From Falsiroseomonas selenitidurans (GTDB lineage Bacteria > Pseudomonadota > Alphaproteobacteria > Acetobacterales > Acetobacteraceae), in NCBI RefSeq assembly GCF_012103215.1, contig NZ_JAAVNE010000046.1, forward strand, positions 1 to 42,251: a stretch of DNA of 42,251 bases, given 5' to 3'. Shown here piece after piece: positions 1 to 5,662 of the stretch. The first letter of the stretch is position 1, and each line of letters begins with the position of its first letter. Both the position numbers and the translations under genes were made by a program. The notes under the pieces were generated by a model, which saw only the letters and a program-made list of their open reading frames with translations, ran no database searches and was not told the DNA's origin.

Positions 1-101
1 GGTTCCGGGCTCTTGTGCGGCGGTAGCCTCGGGCAGATCAGGACGACCACTAAGCCCGCCTGGCATTGCGTCAGGCGGGCTTAGTGCGTTCTGAGGGGGG
101 G
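1..101. repeat. Terminal direct repeat (circular contig overlap)
   Basis: The first 101 bases are identical to bases 42151-42251. The copy covers the last codons of the lysin gene, its hairpin and the start of a G-run that is ten long at 95-104 but is cut at seven G at the right end. A fixed exact overlap broken inside a homopolymer is most simply an assembly k-mer overlap from a circular or circularly permuted molecule, so the unique genome is 42,150 bp. A true direct terminal repeat is possible but less likely, because the lysin gene and its terminator run across it. Confidence 0.9.
49..85. terminator. Perfect 14-bp hairpin after the lysin gene
   Basis: A 14-base arm (ACTAAGCCCGCCTG, 49-62) and its exact complement (72-85) flank a 9-base loop. 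The same hairpin is at 42199-42235. It lies 23 bp past the amidase stop codon (on the circle) and between convergent gene sets: lysis genes arriving on plus and small genes arriving on minus. There is no strong T-run on either side, so it could be a bidirectional terminator or an RNA 3'-end stabiliser. Confidence 0.6.
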
Positions 102-112
102 GGGTTTAATGT

Positions 113-277
113 TCAGTTGGGTGAGGGGCTTCCACCCTCTGCGGCCTTGGCACTGGCATAAGCCAGAACCTCCGCCTCTGCGTGACGGCCAGGGCCACGC
201 TCCAGCCCAGTAGCGGCGGGGCCGTTGTCGCCATCCCTCGCGGGATCTGGGGTTATGCGGACAGAACAGGCACCCAC
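113..277 (-). CDS. Possible small hypothetical protein (54 aa, GTG start)
   Basis: This frame opens with GTG inside the 3' end of the upstream minus-strand gene (253-480) and stops at 113. The product is acidic to neutral and ends in an Ala/Glu-rich helix-like stretch (AEAEVLAYASAKAAEGG). No clear ribosome-binding site is seen, and third-position GC is weaker than in neighbours. A competing 42-aa ATG frame covers the same bases. It may be the last gene of the 945-to-113 minus unit or may be non-coding. Apart from these two frames and the hairpin at 49-85, I see nothing in 1-252. Confidence 0.3.
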   Translation of the reverse strand: MGACSVRITPDPARDGDNGPAATGLERGPGRHAEAEVLAYASAKAAEGGSPSPN

Positions 278-480
278 GCGCGGATCACGCGGCTTCCGTC
301 CAGATCGCGGGCTAGGATCACATCCTGCCGCCGCGCGCTGGAAATCGGGACATCTCCCCCGAAATGGCGGCGCAGGATCATCAGCGCCTCATCCTCGCTC
401 GCAGCGTCTCCAATGATCTGGGCCTTGTCGGTTGCGTCGCACACTGGGCGGCGCAGGCTACGATTTGGGTGATTCGGCAT
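253..480 (-). CDS. Small hypothetical protein (75 aa)
   Basis: The gene starts with ATG at 480 behind a GAGG ribosome-binding site that overlaps the stop of the gene at 490-945, so the two are probably translationally coupled. It encodes a basic 75-residue soluble protein with a central acidic helix (ASEDEALMILRRHFGG) and a C-terminal part that looks like a short beta hairpin. I recognise no family. The spacing and shared direction argue for a two- or three-gene minus-strand unit placed between the lysis genes and the attachment site, where phages often carry accessory genes. Confidence 0.6.
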   Translation of the reverse strand: MPNHPNRSLRRPVCDATDKAQIIGDAASEDEALMILRRHFGGDVPISSARRQDVILARDLDGSRVIRAWVPVLSA

Positions 481-489
481 TTCTTGGCC

Positions 490-945
490 TCACGCGTAGT
501 AGGCGTAGCGCACGGCCTGGCCCTGAAATTCGGGCTCGGCCAACTCGCTGGTGCAGATGAACGACTTCCCCCAGCCGGTGAACCGCAGCGACGTGCCGCC
601 AGGGCCGGCGATGGTCGCGGCAGGCTTCACCGCGGAATATTCGAGGTGCATCACGCGGCGCGTCCATTGGCGCGCAGCCGGCGTCGCGACCGGAAACTGA
701 ACTACGTTCTCGGCGGAGGCGGCCTGGGCGGCGGCGCGGCGGGCAGACTGTAGTGCGGCGAGGCGGCGATTGATGGTCTCAGCCTCGCGCTTGTTGCACC
801 TGACAAACTGAACTAGGCCGGCGCGGCGGGTAAATGCGCTGCATGCGCCCATCGCGGCACAGACATCATCCAGCAGGTCGGGGCTTGAGAGGGTGACGGT
901 GATTTCCGTCATGGTGCCGGCGCGGCCAGACTGAATTTCCAGCAT
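490..945 (-). CDS. Hypothetical phage protein (151 aa)
   Basis: I chose ATG at 945 because AGGA lies about 8-11 nt upstream; a second in-frame ATG at 912 (MTEITVTL) has no visible ribosome-binding site. The first part predicts a compact alpha/beta segment (ITVTLSSPDLLDDVCAAMG), followed by an Arg/Ala-rich helix and a C-terminal beta-rich part ending RYAYYA. No known domain is recognised. It is divergent from the gene at 1058 and appears to head a minus-strand unit with the 75-aa gene at 253-480. The longer ORF reaching 1047 has no support for its extra N-terminus. Confidence 0.6.
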   Translation of the reverse strand: MLEIQSGRAGTMTEITVTLSSPDLLDDVCAAMGACSAFTRRAGLVQFVRCNKREAETINRRLAALQSARRAAAQAASAENVVQFPVATPAARQWTRRVMHLEYSAVKPAATIAGPGGTSLRFTGWGKSFICTSELAEPEFQGQAVRYAYYA

Positions 946-992
946 TGTCTTCGTCCTGCCCCTGTGATCCGGCGAGGCGCCCGGTGTGAGAG

Positions 993-1022
993 GATATTGC
1001 TCTTGCGCTGCTGTATGGTCAA
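993..1022 (-). promoter_or_regulatory. Weak candidate promoter for the 945-to-253 unit
   Basis: On the minus strand TTGACC (1017-1022) is followed 18 bp later by AATATC (993-998), which resembles a sigma-70 promoter with a poor -10. It sits in the only non-coding gap between the divergent genes at 945 and 1058. This is a pattern match by eye only. Confidence 0.3.
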
Positions 1023-1057
1023 CCGCAAATTGCGCTTCGACAGACAAGGCGCGAGCG

Positions 1058-1672
1058 GTGCATTTGTGCTATAAGTGCCTCCGGAAGGGGCTCCCGAGCG
1101 AAGCCGAACAGGATGCCGCGCTGCTGGCGGGCGGTGCCTCGCCCGAGGAGCTGGCCGAGGCCTACCGCGACGACTGCCGGAAGAAGCCCGAACAGCCCCA
1201 GCGCGACTACATCCCCGGCGCGGCGCGGGAGGGTGATGTGATCCTGGTGCCGCGGCTGGGCGTCCTGGCCACCTCCGACGCCGCTGCCCTGCGGTTCGCC
1301 GCTGCCATTGCCGAGCATGGCGCCACGCTGAAGGACGCCGGCACCGGCCGCACCTACCGCGTCCGACCCGAGGCCGCTCAGGACGTGGCCGATGCGCTGC
1401 GCCTGGCGGCTGACATGCGGGAGGATGAACGGCGCATCGTCCTGGCGCGGGCGCGATCCCATGTGAAGGCGCGGCCTGGCAAGGCGCCTGAGATGGATGA
1501 GGCGGAGCGCGCGCGGGCGGCGGTCTATTGGTTCGACCAGTCGCTGACCAATGCCGAGGCGGTGGAGAAGATCGGACGCCCGGAGCGGCTGATCTACCGC
1601 GCCTTGGGCAAGCGCCACCGGCCCGCCTTCGGCAAGATGACCAGCAAGAGGAGGTCGCCCCGTGCAACCTGA
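1058..1672 (+). CDS. Hypothetical protein with recombinase-like features (204 aa)
   Basis: The open frame extends upstream to 986, but I prefer GTG at 1058, which has AAGG about 8 nt upstream. The N-terminal part has a short Cys/Lys segment (CYKCLRKGL). The middle (about 60-130) has an order of hydrophobic and charged residues reminiscent of small serine resolvases (GDVILVPRLGVLAT, then ALRFAAAIAEHGATL). The C-terminus (about 165-195) resembles a resolvase helix-turn-helix. No catalytic serine motif is seen, so activity cannot be claimed. It overlaps the next gene by 11 bp and lies just left of the attachment site, which fits an accessory recombination or regulatory role, but this is inference. 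Confidence 0.55.
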   Translation: MHLCYKCLRKGLPSEAEQDAALLAGGASPEELAEAYRDDCRKKPEQPQRDYIPGAAREGDVILVPRLGVLATSDAAALRFAAAIAEHGATLKDAGTGRTYRVRPEAAQDVADALRLAADMREDERRIVLARARSHVKARPGKAPEMDEAERARAAVYWFDQSLTNAEAVEKIGRPERLIYRALGKRHRPAFGKMTSKRRSPRAT

Positions 1673-1886
1673 GAACAAGACGACCAGTCGCTGGGTGGTC
1701 CGCGACGAAAACGGGAATTGGGTCGAGACACACGCCTGCGAGACGCTGGAGCAGGCCATTCGCCTGTTCTGCCATCCATCGCTGCGGTGGGACGCCTATG
1801 AGGCAGACGGGTGGACGATCACCAGCGAACCGCTGGCGGCGCCGCTTGGCAAGGCGTCGGCTGCCAACATGGAGCCTGGTCTATGA
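1662..1886 (+). CDS. Small hypothetical protein (74 aa)
   Basis: The GTG start at 1662 lies inside the end of the preceding gene and follows a strong AGGAGG, so it is probably expressed by coupling. The 74-residue product is soluble, with two Trp-containing beta-like segments (RWVVRDENGNWVETHAC and WTITSEPL) around a helix (LEQAIRLFC). This layout resembles small phage proteins of unknown function. It is the last plus-strand gene before the attachment region; about 140 bp after it up to the tRNA-like segment show no further gene. Confidence 0.6.
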   Translation: MQPENKTTSRWVVRDENGNWVETHACETLEQAIRLFCHPSLRWDAYEADGWTITSEPLAAPLGKASAANMEPGL

Positions 1887-2028
1887 CGCAAGAAACGACC
1901 CGCTGCTGGCAATAGCGCGGGCATCTTGCTGCGGATCTGCGGTCCGCCGCTGGGTTGCGGCCAGATGCCGCCCTGAAACTGTGCTGTGGTTGCCAGATTA
2001 ACCCGTTGATATCGCTATCGTCTCGGCC

Positions 2029-2067
2029 TTCAAGGCTGTAACACGGGTTCGAATCCCGTACGGGGCA
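2029..2067 (+). other. Candidate attP core: 3' half of a tRNA gene
   Basis: This stretch reads as anticodon-loop TTC followed by A, the 3' anticodon-stem strand, a TAAC variable loop, a complete T arm (ACGGG, loop TTCGAAT, CCCGT) and the 3' acceptor strand ending GGGGCA. No 5' half of the tRNA lies upstream, and the bases before 2029 do not complete the anticodon stem. Tyrosine integrases commonly recombine into tRNA 3' halves that the phage copy restores. The pattern fits tRNA-Glu(UUC) best by eye. It ends 14 bp from the integrase stop. The remainder of 1887-2081 shows nothing else recognisable. Confidence 0.75.
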
Positions 2068-2081
2068 TTCCCTTCAAATCG

Positions 2082-3299
2082 CTATGAATTTCCCCCCTCG
2101 TCGGGGCCGCCTTGTTGGCTGTTGGCAGCCTGTTGGCAGGGCTCCGCGCGGCTTTTGCGGGCGGCGCGGCCGGTCACCCCGCTGAAGCGGCGGTCATTGG
2201 CGCCGGACAGGGCCTGGGTCAGCACCGGCGCGAAGGTCTCGGCCAGGGCTTCCTGCGCCTGGCGGGCCAGCGGGTAGTGGTCGACGCCGTCCAGGTAGAC
2301 CTCCAAATTCGCATCGGTGCGGTGGCCGGTCAGGCTGCGGATGGCGCGGTTCTCAAAGCCCAGCATCTTCAGCGCCACCGGCCCCGTCGCGCGCAGCCCA
2401 TGCAGCGTGTAGCGGTCCAGGCCCAGGATGCCGAGCAACCGCCGCAGCGTCTCCTGCGCGTTGCTGGTGGTCCAGGCCTCGCCGCGCGGGGTCACGAACA
2501 GCCGCTTCGGGTGGCGGTCCGCCATGGCGTTGAAGGCGGCGGCCAGGGCCTCGGGCACATGGATCAGCAGCGGCTCGCCGGTCTTCTGCTGCCCGAGGTT
2601 GAGCGTCGCGTTCGCCTGGTTCCATTGCCGCGATTCCAGCCGCGTCACGTCGCCGCCGCGCTGCGCGGTCAGCAGGTAGCCCACCAGCAGGCAGCGGAAT
2701 TCGGGCGTCGCCGCGCGCAGCACCGCCACCAGCACCGCGGCCGGCCAGGGCCGGTGCGCCTTGACCGCCGGCTTCGGCACCTTCAGTCGGCGCGAGGTCT
2801 CCCAGTGGTTGGCGCCCAGCACGCCGGGCTGTAGCGTGCGGTACAGCCGCACCACGGAAATCATCCGGCTGCGCAGGCTGTTCCAGGCCACGGGCGCGGC
2901 GGCGTATTTCTCGCGCAGCGCCGCAATCCACGCCTCGTCGATTGCCGGCAGCGCCAGCGTGCCGAACTGCGCGCGGAACGGGTCCAGCACCCGCCGGTAA
3001 TCGGTGCGGGTGTTCGCGGCATGCGCCAGGAAATCGGCGCTGGCCAGGTACAGCGTGATGGCGTCGTCCAGGGTGTGGCGGCCGGTGGTCCGCGGCGCCT
3101 GTGATTCGGTCGCCGCGCGCGCCGCCTCATAGGCCCGGATGAACGTGCCGGAGCCCTCCGGCCCCGGCAGCGGTGTCCTACGCCCGGCGCGCCGGTAGTA
3201 GAGGTAGGTCTGCCCGCCGGCGCCGCGTGTCCGTTCCAGGTGCGGCCACGGGTTGGAAATCGTTGAGCGCGCGCCGCGCGTCGGCTCTCGCTTGCTCAA
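2082..3299 (-). CDS. int: Tyrosine recombinase integrase
   Basis: This integrase would join the circular phage genome to the host chromosome at the tRNA-like attP next door. From a TTG start at 3299 (AGGAGG nine nt upstream) it is 405 residues long. It has an N-terminal arm-binding region (WPHLERTRGAGGQTYLYYRR), a SAM-like core-binding domain at about 75-175 and a catalytic domain with Arg214 (TAQRGGD), Lys239, His300-x-x-Arg303 (LHGLRATG), His326 (TGHRTD) and the nucleophile Tyr335 (LEVYLD). The full R-K-H-R-H-Y set is present, so it is probably active. The ORF can extend to a TTG at 3338 without support. Its 5' end overlaps the excisionase-like gene by 122 bp, tying their expression together. 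Confidence 0.93.
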   Translation of the reverse strand: MSKREPTRGARSTISNPWPHLERTRGAGGQTYLYYRRAGRRTPLPGPEGSGTFIRAYEAARAATESQAPRTTGRHTLDDAITLYLASADFLAHAANTRTDYRRVLDPFRAQFGTLALPAIDEAWIAALREKYAAAPVAWNSLRSRMISVVRLYRTLQPGVLGANHWETSRRLKVPKPAVKAHRPWPAAVLVAVLRAATPEFRCLLVGYLLTAQRGGDVTRLESRQWNQANATLNLGQQKTGEPLLIHVPEALAAAFNAMADRHPKRLFVTPRGEAWTTSNAQETLRRLLGILGLDRYTLHGLRATGPVALKMLGFENRAIRSLTGHRTDANLEVYLDGVDHYPLARQAQEALAETFAPVLTQALSGANDRRFSGVTGRAARKSRAEPCQQAANSQQGGPDEGGNS

Positions 3300-3516
3300 G
3301 GCCTGATGCCTCCTCGATCTGCCAGAGGCGGGCCGCAAAGCCCTCCAATTCCTGACGGTGCCACAGTTTCAGCCCGGGTGACACTTCACGGCAGGGTGGG
3401 AGCAGCCCGGCCGCAACCAGCGCGCCGAACCGCGCGCGGGTGGTGCTGGTGAAGGCGCAGGCGGTCGCCTGGTCCATCAGCAGCGGCCAGCCCAGCGTGG
3501 GGCGCCTGGCGCTCAT
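3178..3516 (-). CDS. Excisionase-like DNA-binding protein (112 aa)
   Basis: The protein has a winged-helix/AlpA-like look: a first helix (PLLMDQATACAF), a helix with a run of Thr and Arg (TSTTRARFGALVAAGLLP), then a strand and a Trp-His helix (GLKLWHRQELEGFAARLWQ). This is the usual architecture of small phage Xis and directionality factors. It starts at ATG 3516, overlapping the previous stop by 4 bp, and its last 122 bp overlap the integrase start in another frame. The order xis-int-att supports a role in directing excision. The basic C-terminal tail (TRRRRADLPLLPARR) may be a DNA contact or a consequence of the overlap. Confidence 0.6.
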   Translation of the reverse strand: MSARRPTLGWPLLMDQATACAFTSTTRARFGALVAAGLLPPCREVSPGLKLWHRQELEGFAARLWQIEEASGLEQARADARRALNDFQPVAAPGTDTRRRRADLPLLPARRA

Positions 3517-3848
3517 CCCGCCTCGCCCGCCCCCACCAGCCGGGCCAGCATGGCGCGCAGGCCGCGGCGGGTGGATCGCTGGCCGATGGCGCCGGCGGCG
3601 GCGATCGACAGGTCTCGCACGTAATCCGCGCGGGCCACCGCCTCCGCCGCCCGCTGGTTTGCCTCGCGCCGATCGGCGCCGCTGCTGCGGTCCGCCTGGT
3701 CGTAGTTCGCGTCCACGCGGTCGCGCAGCGCCTGTTCTGCCAGGCGGAGGCCGGCCAGGAAGCACCGCGCGGCCGGGTCTCCGCTGTGCTGGCGGATGGC
3801 GCGGGCGTCGCCGTCGTGGATGCTGCGGCGGGGTGCGGGGTTAGCCAT
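3513..3848 (-). CDS. Hypothetical helical protein (111 aa)
   Basis: The ATG at 3848 overlaps the upstream gene by 8 bp, and the stop overlaps the next start as ATGA. The protein is mainly helical and rich in Ala and Arg, with a segment FLAGLRLAEQALRDRVDANY and a second helix ending DLSIAAAGAIGQRSTRRGLRAMLARL. No domain is recognised. Its position between a DUF4326 gene and an excisionase-like gene gives no specific function. Confidence 0.55.
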   Translation of the reverse strand: MANPAPRRSIHDGDARAIRQHSGDPAARCFLAGLRLAEQALRDRVDANYDQADRSSGADRREANQRAAEAVARADYVRDLSIAAAGAIGQRSTRRGLRAMLARLVGAGEAG

Positions 3849-4206
3849 CGGTGGCGTCCGGGGCGTTGGCGATCGCCAGCAGCACATCGGCATGGCAGGC
3901 CACGTCCGGCGGGCACCAGCAGCACAGGACGCGGCCGCGCAGTTCGGTGCGCGCCTCCTCGACCAGGGAGGGGTGTTTGGCGAGCCAGGCGCGGAAATGG
4001 GCGACGGCCAGGTAGTGCGCATCCTGCCGGTCGCGCGCCTGGACGATGCGGCCGCCGGCATCCGCGCAGCACCAGCCGACGCCGTCCACCGCCTCCGCCC
4101 GCCAGGGGTTGCCCCACTTGCTGGGGCGGGAGACGGTGACGGCGCCCGCCGGTAGCCGCCAGCCCTTGGTGCGCAGGCGCTGGATGCGGCGCGGGGTGTC
4201 AGTCAT
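3841..4206 (-). CDS. DUF4326 family protein (121 aa)
   Basis: The sequence carries the family hallmarks: a basic opening (RIQRLRTKGWRLP), the motif RPSKWGNPW at about residues 28-36, a helix AVAHFRAWLAKHP, and a C-terminal CCWCPPDVACHADVLLAIAN with closely spaced Cys and His that could bind metal. DUF4326 proteins are common in phages and have no established activity. ATG at 4206 or 4212 is possible; both overlap the upstream stop. It overlaps the next gene by 8 bp, as expected for a coupled early operon. Confidence 0.75.
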   Translation of the reverse strand: MTDTPRRIQRLRTKGWRLPAGAVTVSRPSKWGNPWRAEAVDGVGWCCADAGGRIVQARDRQDAHYLAVAHFRAWLAKHPSLVEEARTELRGRVLCCWCPPDVACHADVLLAIANAPDATDG

Positions 4207-4516
4207 CGGCATCCTCCAGCCGGGACAGGCGCAGGTTGGTGCTGGCGCCGCTCATCACGCCAAGCGCGCGGCGCATGTCTTCGCGGGCGGCCTCCGCGCC
4301 GCGCTTCTGGCCGTCCGACAGGCCGCCCATGCGGCCATCGGACCAGCCCAGCAGATACAGCCTGACGGCCAATTGGATGGGGTCCACCTCGCCGGGCAGG
4401 GTGATGTCGTCGGCGGGATCGTCGGTGCCGCCGGAGACGTGGCGGGAGCCGGGCACCCACCACCAATCGTAGCCGCCGATCTGGAGGTGGATGGCGTCCT
4501 GTCCGGTGGGGCTCAT
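4199..4516 (-). CDS. Hypothetical protein (105 aa)
   Basis: The start at 4516 overlaps the DUF5131 stop by 4 bp. The N-terminus is Trp-rich (GGYDWWWVPGS) and predicted to be beta, followed by an acidic loop and a helix with YLLGWSDGRMGGLSDGQKRGAEAAREDMRR. The glycine pattern GWSDGRMGGLSDGQKRG is distinctive but not known to me. It is a small soluble protein with no membrane segment, and its role is unknown. Confidence 0.6.
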   Translation of the reverse strand: MSPTGQDAIHLQIGGYDWWWVPGSRHVSGGTDDPADDITLPGEVDPIQLAVRLYLLGWSDGRMGGLSDGQKRGAEAAREDMRRALGVMSGASTNLRLSRLEDADD

Positions 4517-5577
4517 GCCGGCACCTCGCGATGCTCGCGCCCGTCCAGAAGGGCGCCGGCGCGCTTCTTGCCGACGCGCTCCATCAGGCGGCAGGGGGTG
4601 CCGTCGTCCGGCAGATCGTCGGGATAGTTGAACACGTCGCCGTCGTGGTTGATGAACGCCGGCGCCGTCGCAGACCAGAAGATGGCGGCGGCTTCATCGC
4701 TTTCGGCTTCGATGCCGATAATTTCCGGAGCGCCTGGCCTCGAATACTCGCGCCACTCCCCCCATTGCTTGAAGAAGAACGGCACCTTGGCTTCTGCGCA
4801 TTGGTCGCGCAGGCTGCGGTGCCAGTCGGGATGCGAGGGGCGCGCGGCGGGGCCGGATTCGCCGCCGGAGATGACCCAGTCGATGCGGCCGCGCGGCGCT
4901 ATCGGGTCGCCGTCGCCGTCAAAATCGCCGGGCGCAATTCGGTAGAGCGGTCGAAGTTCTTCCCATCCCCCCGGCTGGTCCATCGGGTGAAGGCTCACCG
5001 GCCCCAGCAACGGCTCGCAGGACAGGAACCGCTTTGCCGCCGGCACCGCCAGCAGGTGCGGGATGCGGCGGTCGGCCTCGGCCTGGTTTTCGACCGTGGT
5101 GCCGAGCCACACGGTTGCCGGCGGGTGGCCGGAGATCCAGGCGGCGAGCCAAGCAACCAGGTCGTCGCGGCCGGTGCCCTGCGCCAGGCGCTCGAGCGCC
5201 GCCCGCAGGCGCGCCAGGATCATCTGCGGGCGCTTGGTCAGCAGCAGCCAATCGAGGTGTGGCGTCAGCCGGATCAGGTCCAGCAGGTCCGCTAGCCATT
5301 CGGCCGGCGCCTGGTTGTCGAACACGTCCGCCAGGCTGGCGCAGAACACGCGCGCCCGCTTGCCCTCCCGCTCCGCCCTGCGGTTCCACGCCGCCGGCTG
5401 GTGCCAGGTGCTGGCGGCGGTGCGGCGGCGCTCCGCCTGCGGGCCCCAGGCCACGCCCAGGCGGTTCGTGGCCAGCGCCTCAGCATAGCAGTGGTCGCAG
5501 CCGTGGCTCACCTTGGTGCAGCCGATCCACGGGTTGAAGGTGTGGTCGCACCATTCGATTGCGCTGTTCTCACCCAT
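4513..5577 (-). CDS. DUF5131 (phage Gp37/Gp68) family, radical-SAM-like protein
   Basis: The N-terminus carries the family signature SAIEWCDHTFNPWIGC with Cys20, Cys27 and Cys30 (C-x6-C-x2-C), which could ligate an iron-sulfur cluster as in radical SAM enzymes. Later family segments are WLLLTKRPQ, WLGTTVENQAEADRRIPHLL, FLSCEPLLGPV, WVISGGESGP and VPFFFKQWGEW. At 354 residues it is a little long; the C-terminal extra is acidic. ATG at 5577 (GGAGGG about ten nt upstream) is preferred over TTG at 5586. The substrate is unknown. The gene is common in phages and usually treated as accessory, possibly for modifying nucleotides or RNA; that role is inference. Confidence 0.85.
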   Translation of the reverse strand: MGENSAIEWCDHTFNPWIGCTKVSHGCDHCYAEALATNRLGVAWGPQAERRRTAASTWHQPAAWNRRAEREGKRARVFCASLADVFDNQAPAEWLADLLDLIRLTPHLDWLLLTKRPQMILARLRAALERLAQGTGRDDLVAWLAAWISGHPPATVWLGTTVENQAEADRRIPHLLAVPAAKRFLSCEPLLGPVSLHPMDQPGGWEELRPLYRIAPGDFDGDGDPIAPRGRIDWVISGGESGPAARPSHPDWHRSLRDQCAEAKVPFFFKQWGEWREYSRPGAPEIIGIEAESDEAAAIFWSATAPAFINHDGDVFNYPDDLPDDGTPCRLMERVGKKRAGALLDGREHREVPA

Positions 5578-5662
5578 GGGCCGCAACCCTCCGCAGTACC
5601 GTCCCGACGATCGCGGCCAGCACCGCCAGGGCGGTGATGGCGATGCGCTGTTCCAGGCTCAT
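5570..5662 (-). CDS. 30-aa single-span membrane microprotein
   Basis: ATG at 5662 overlaps the ParB-like gene's stop by 4 bp, and its own stop overlaps the DUF5131 start by 8 bp. The product has one hydrophobic span (IAITALAVLAAIVGTVL) flanked by Glu/Arg at the N-side and RR at the C-side, so it is a likely inner-membrane peptide. The tight overlaps at both ends are the main evidence that it is a real gene. Function is unknown. Confidence 0.6.
   Translation of the reverse strand: MSLEQRIAITALAVLAAIVGTVLRRVAAHG

Noticed and set aside
1058..1672. A second integrase (serine recombinase)
   Set aside because: There is only a weak resemblance and no catalytic serine motif, so it is listed as hypothetical.
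2029..2067. A functional tRNA gene
   Set aside because: Only the 3' half is present; D arm and 5' acceptor strand are missing, so it is an attachment-site fragment.
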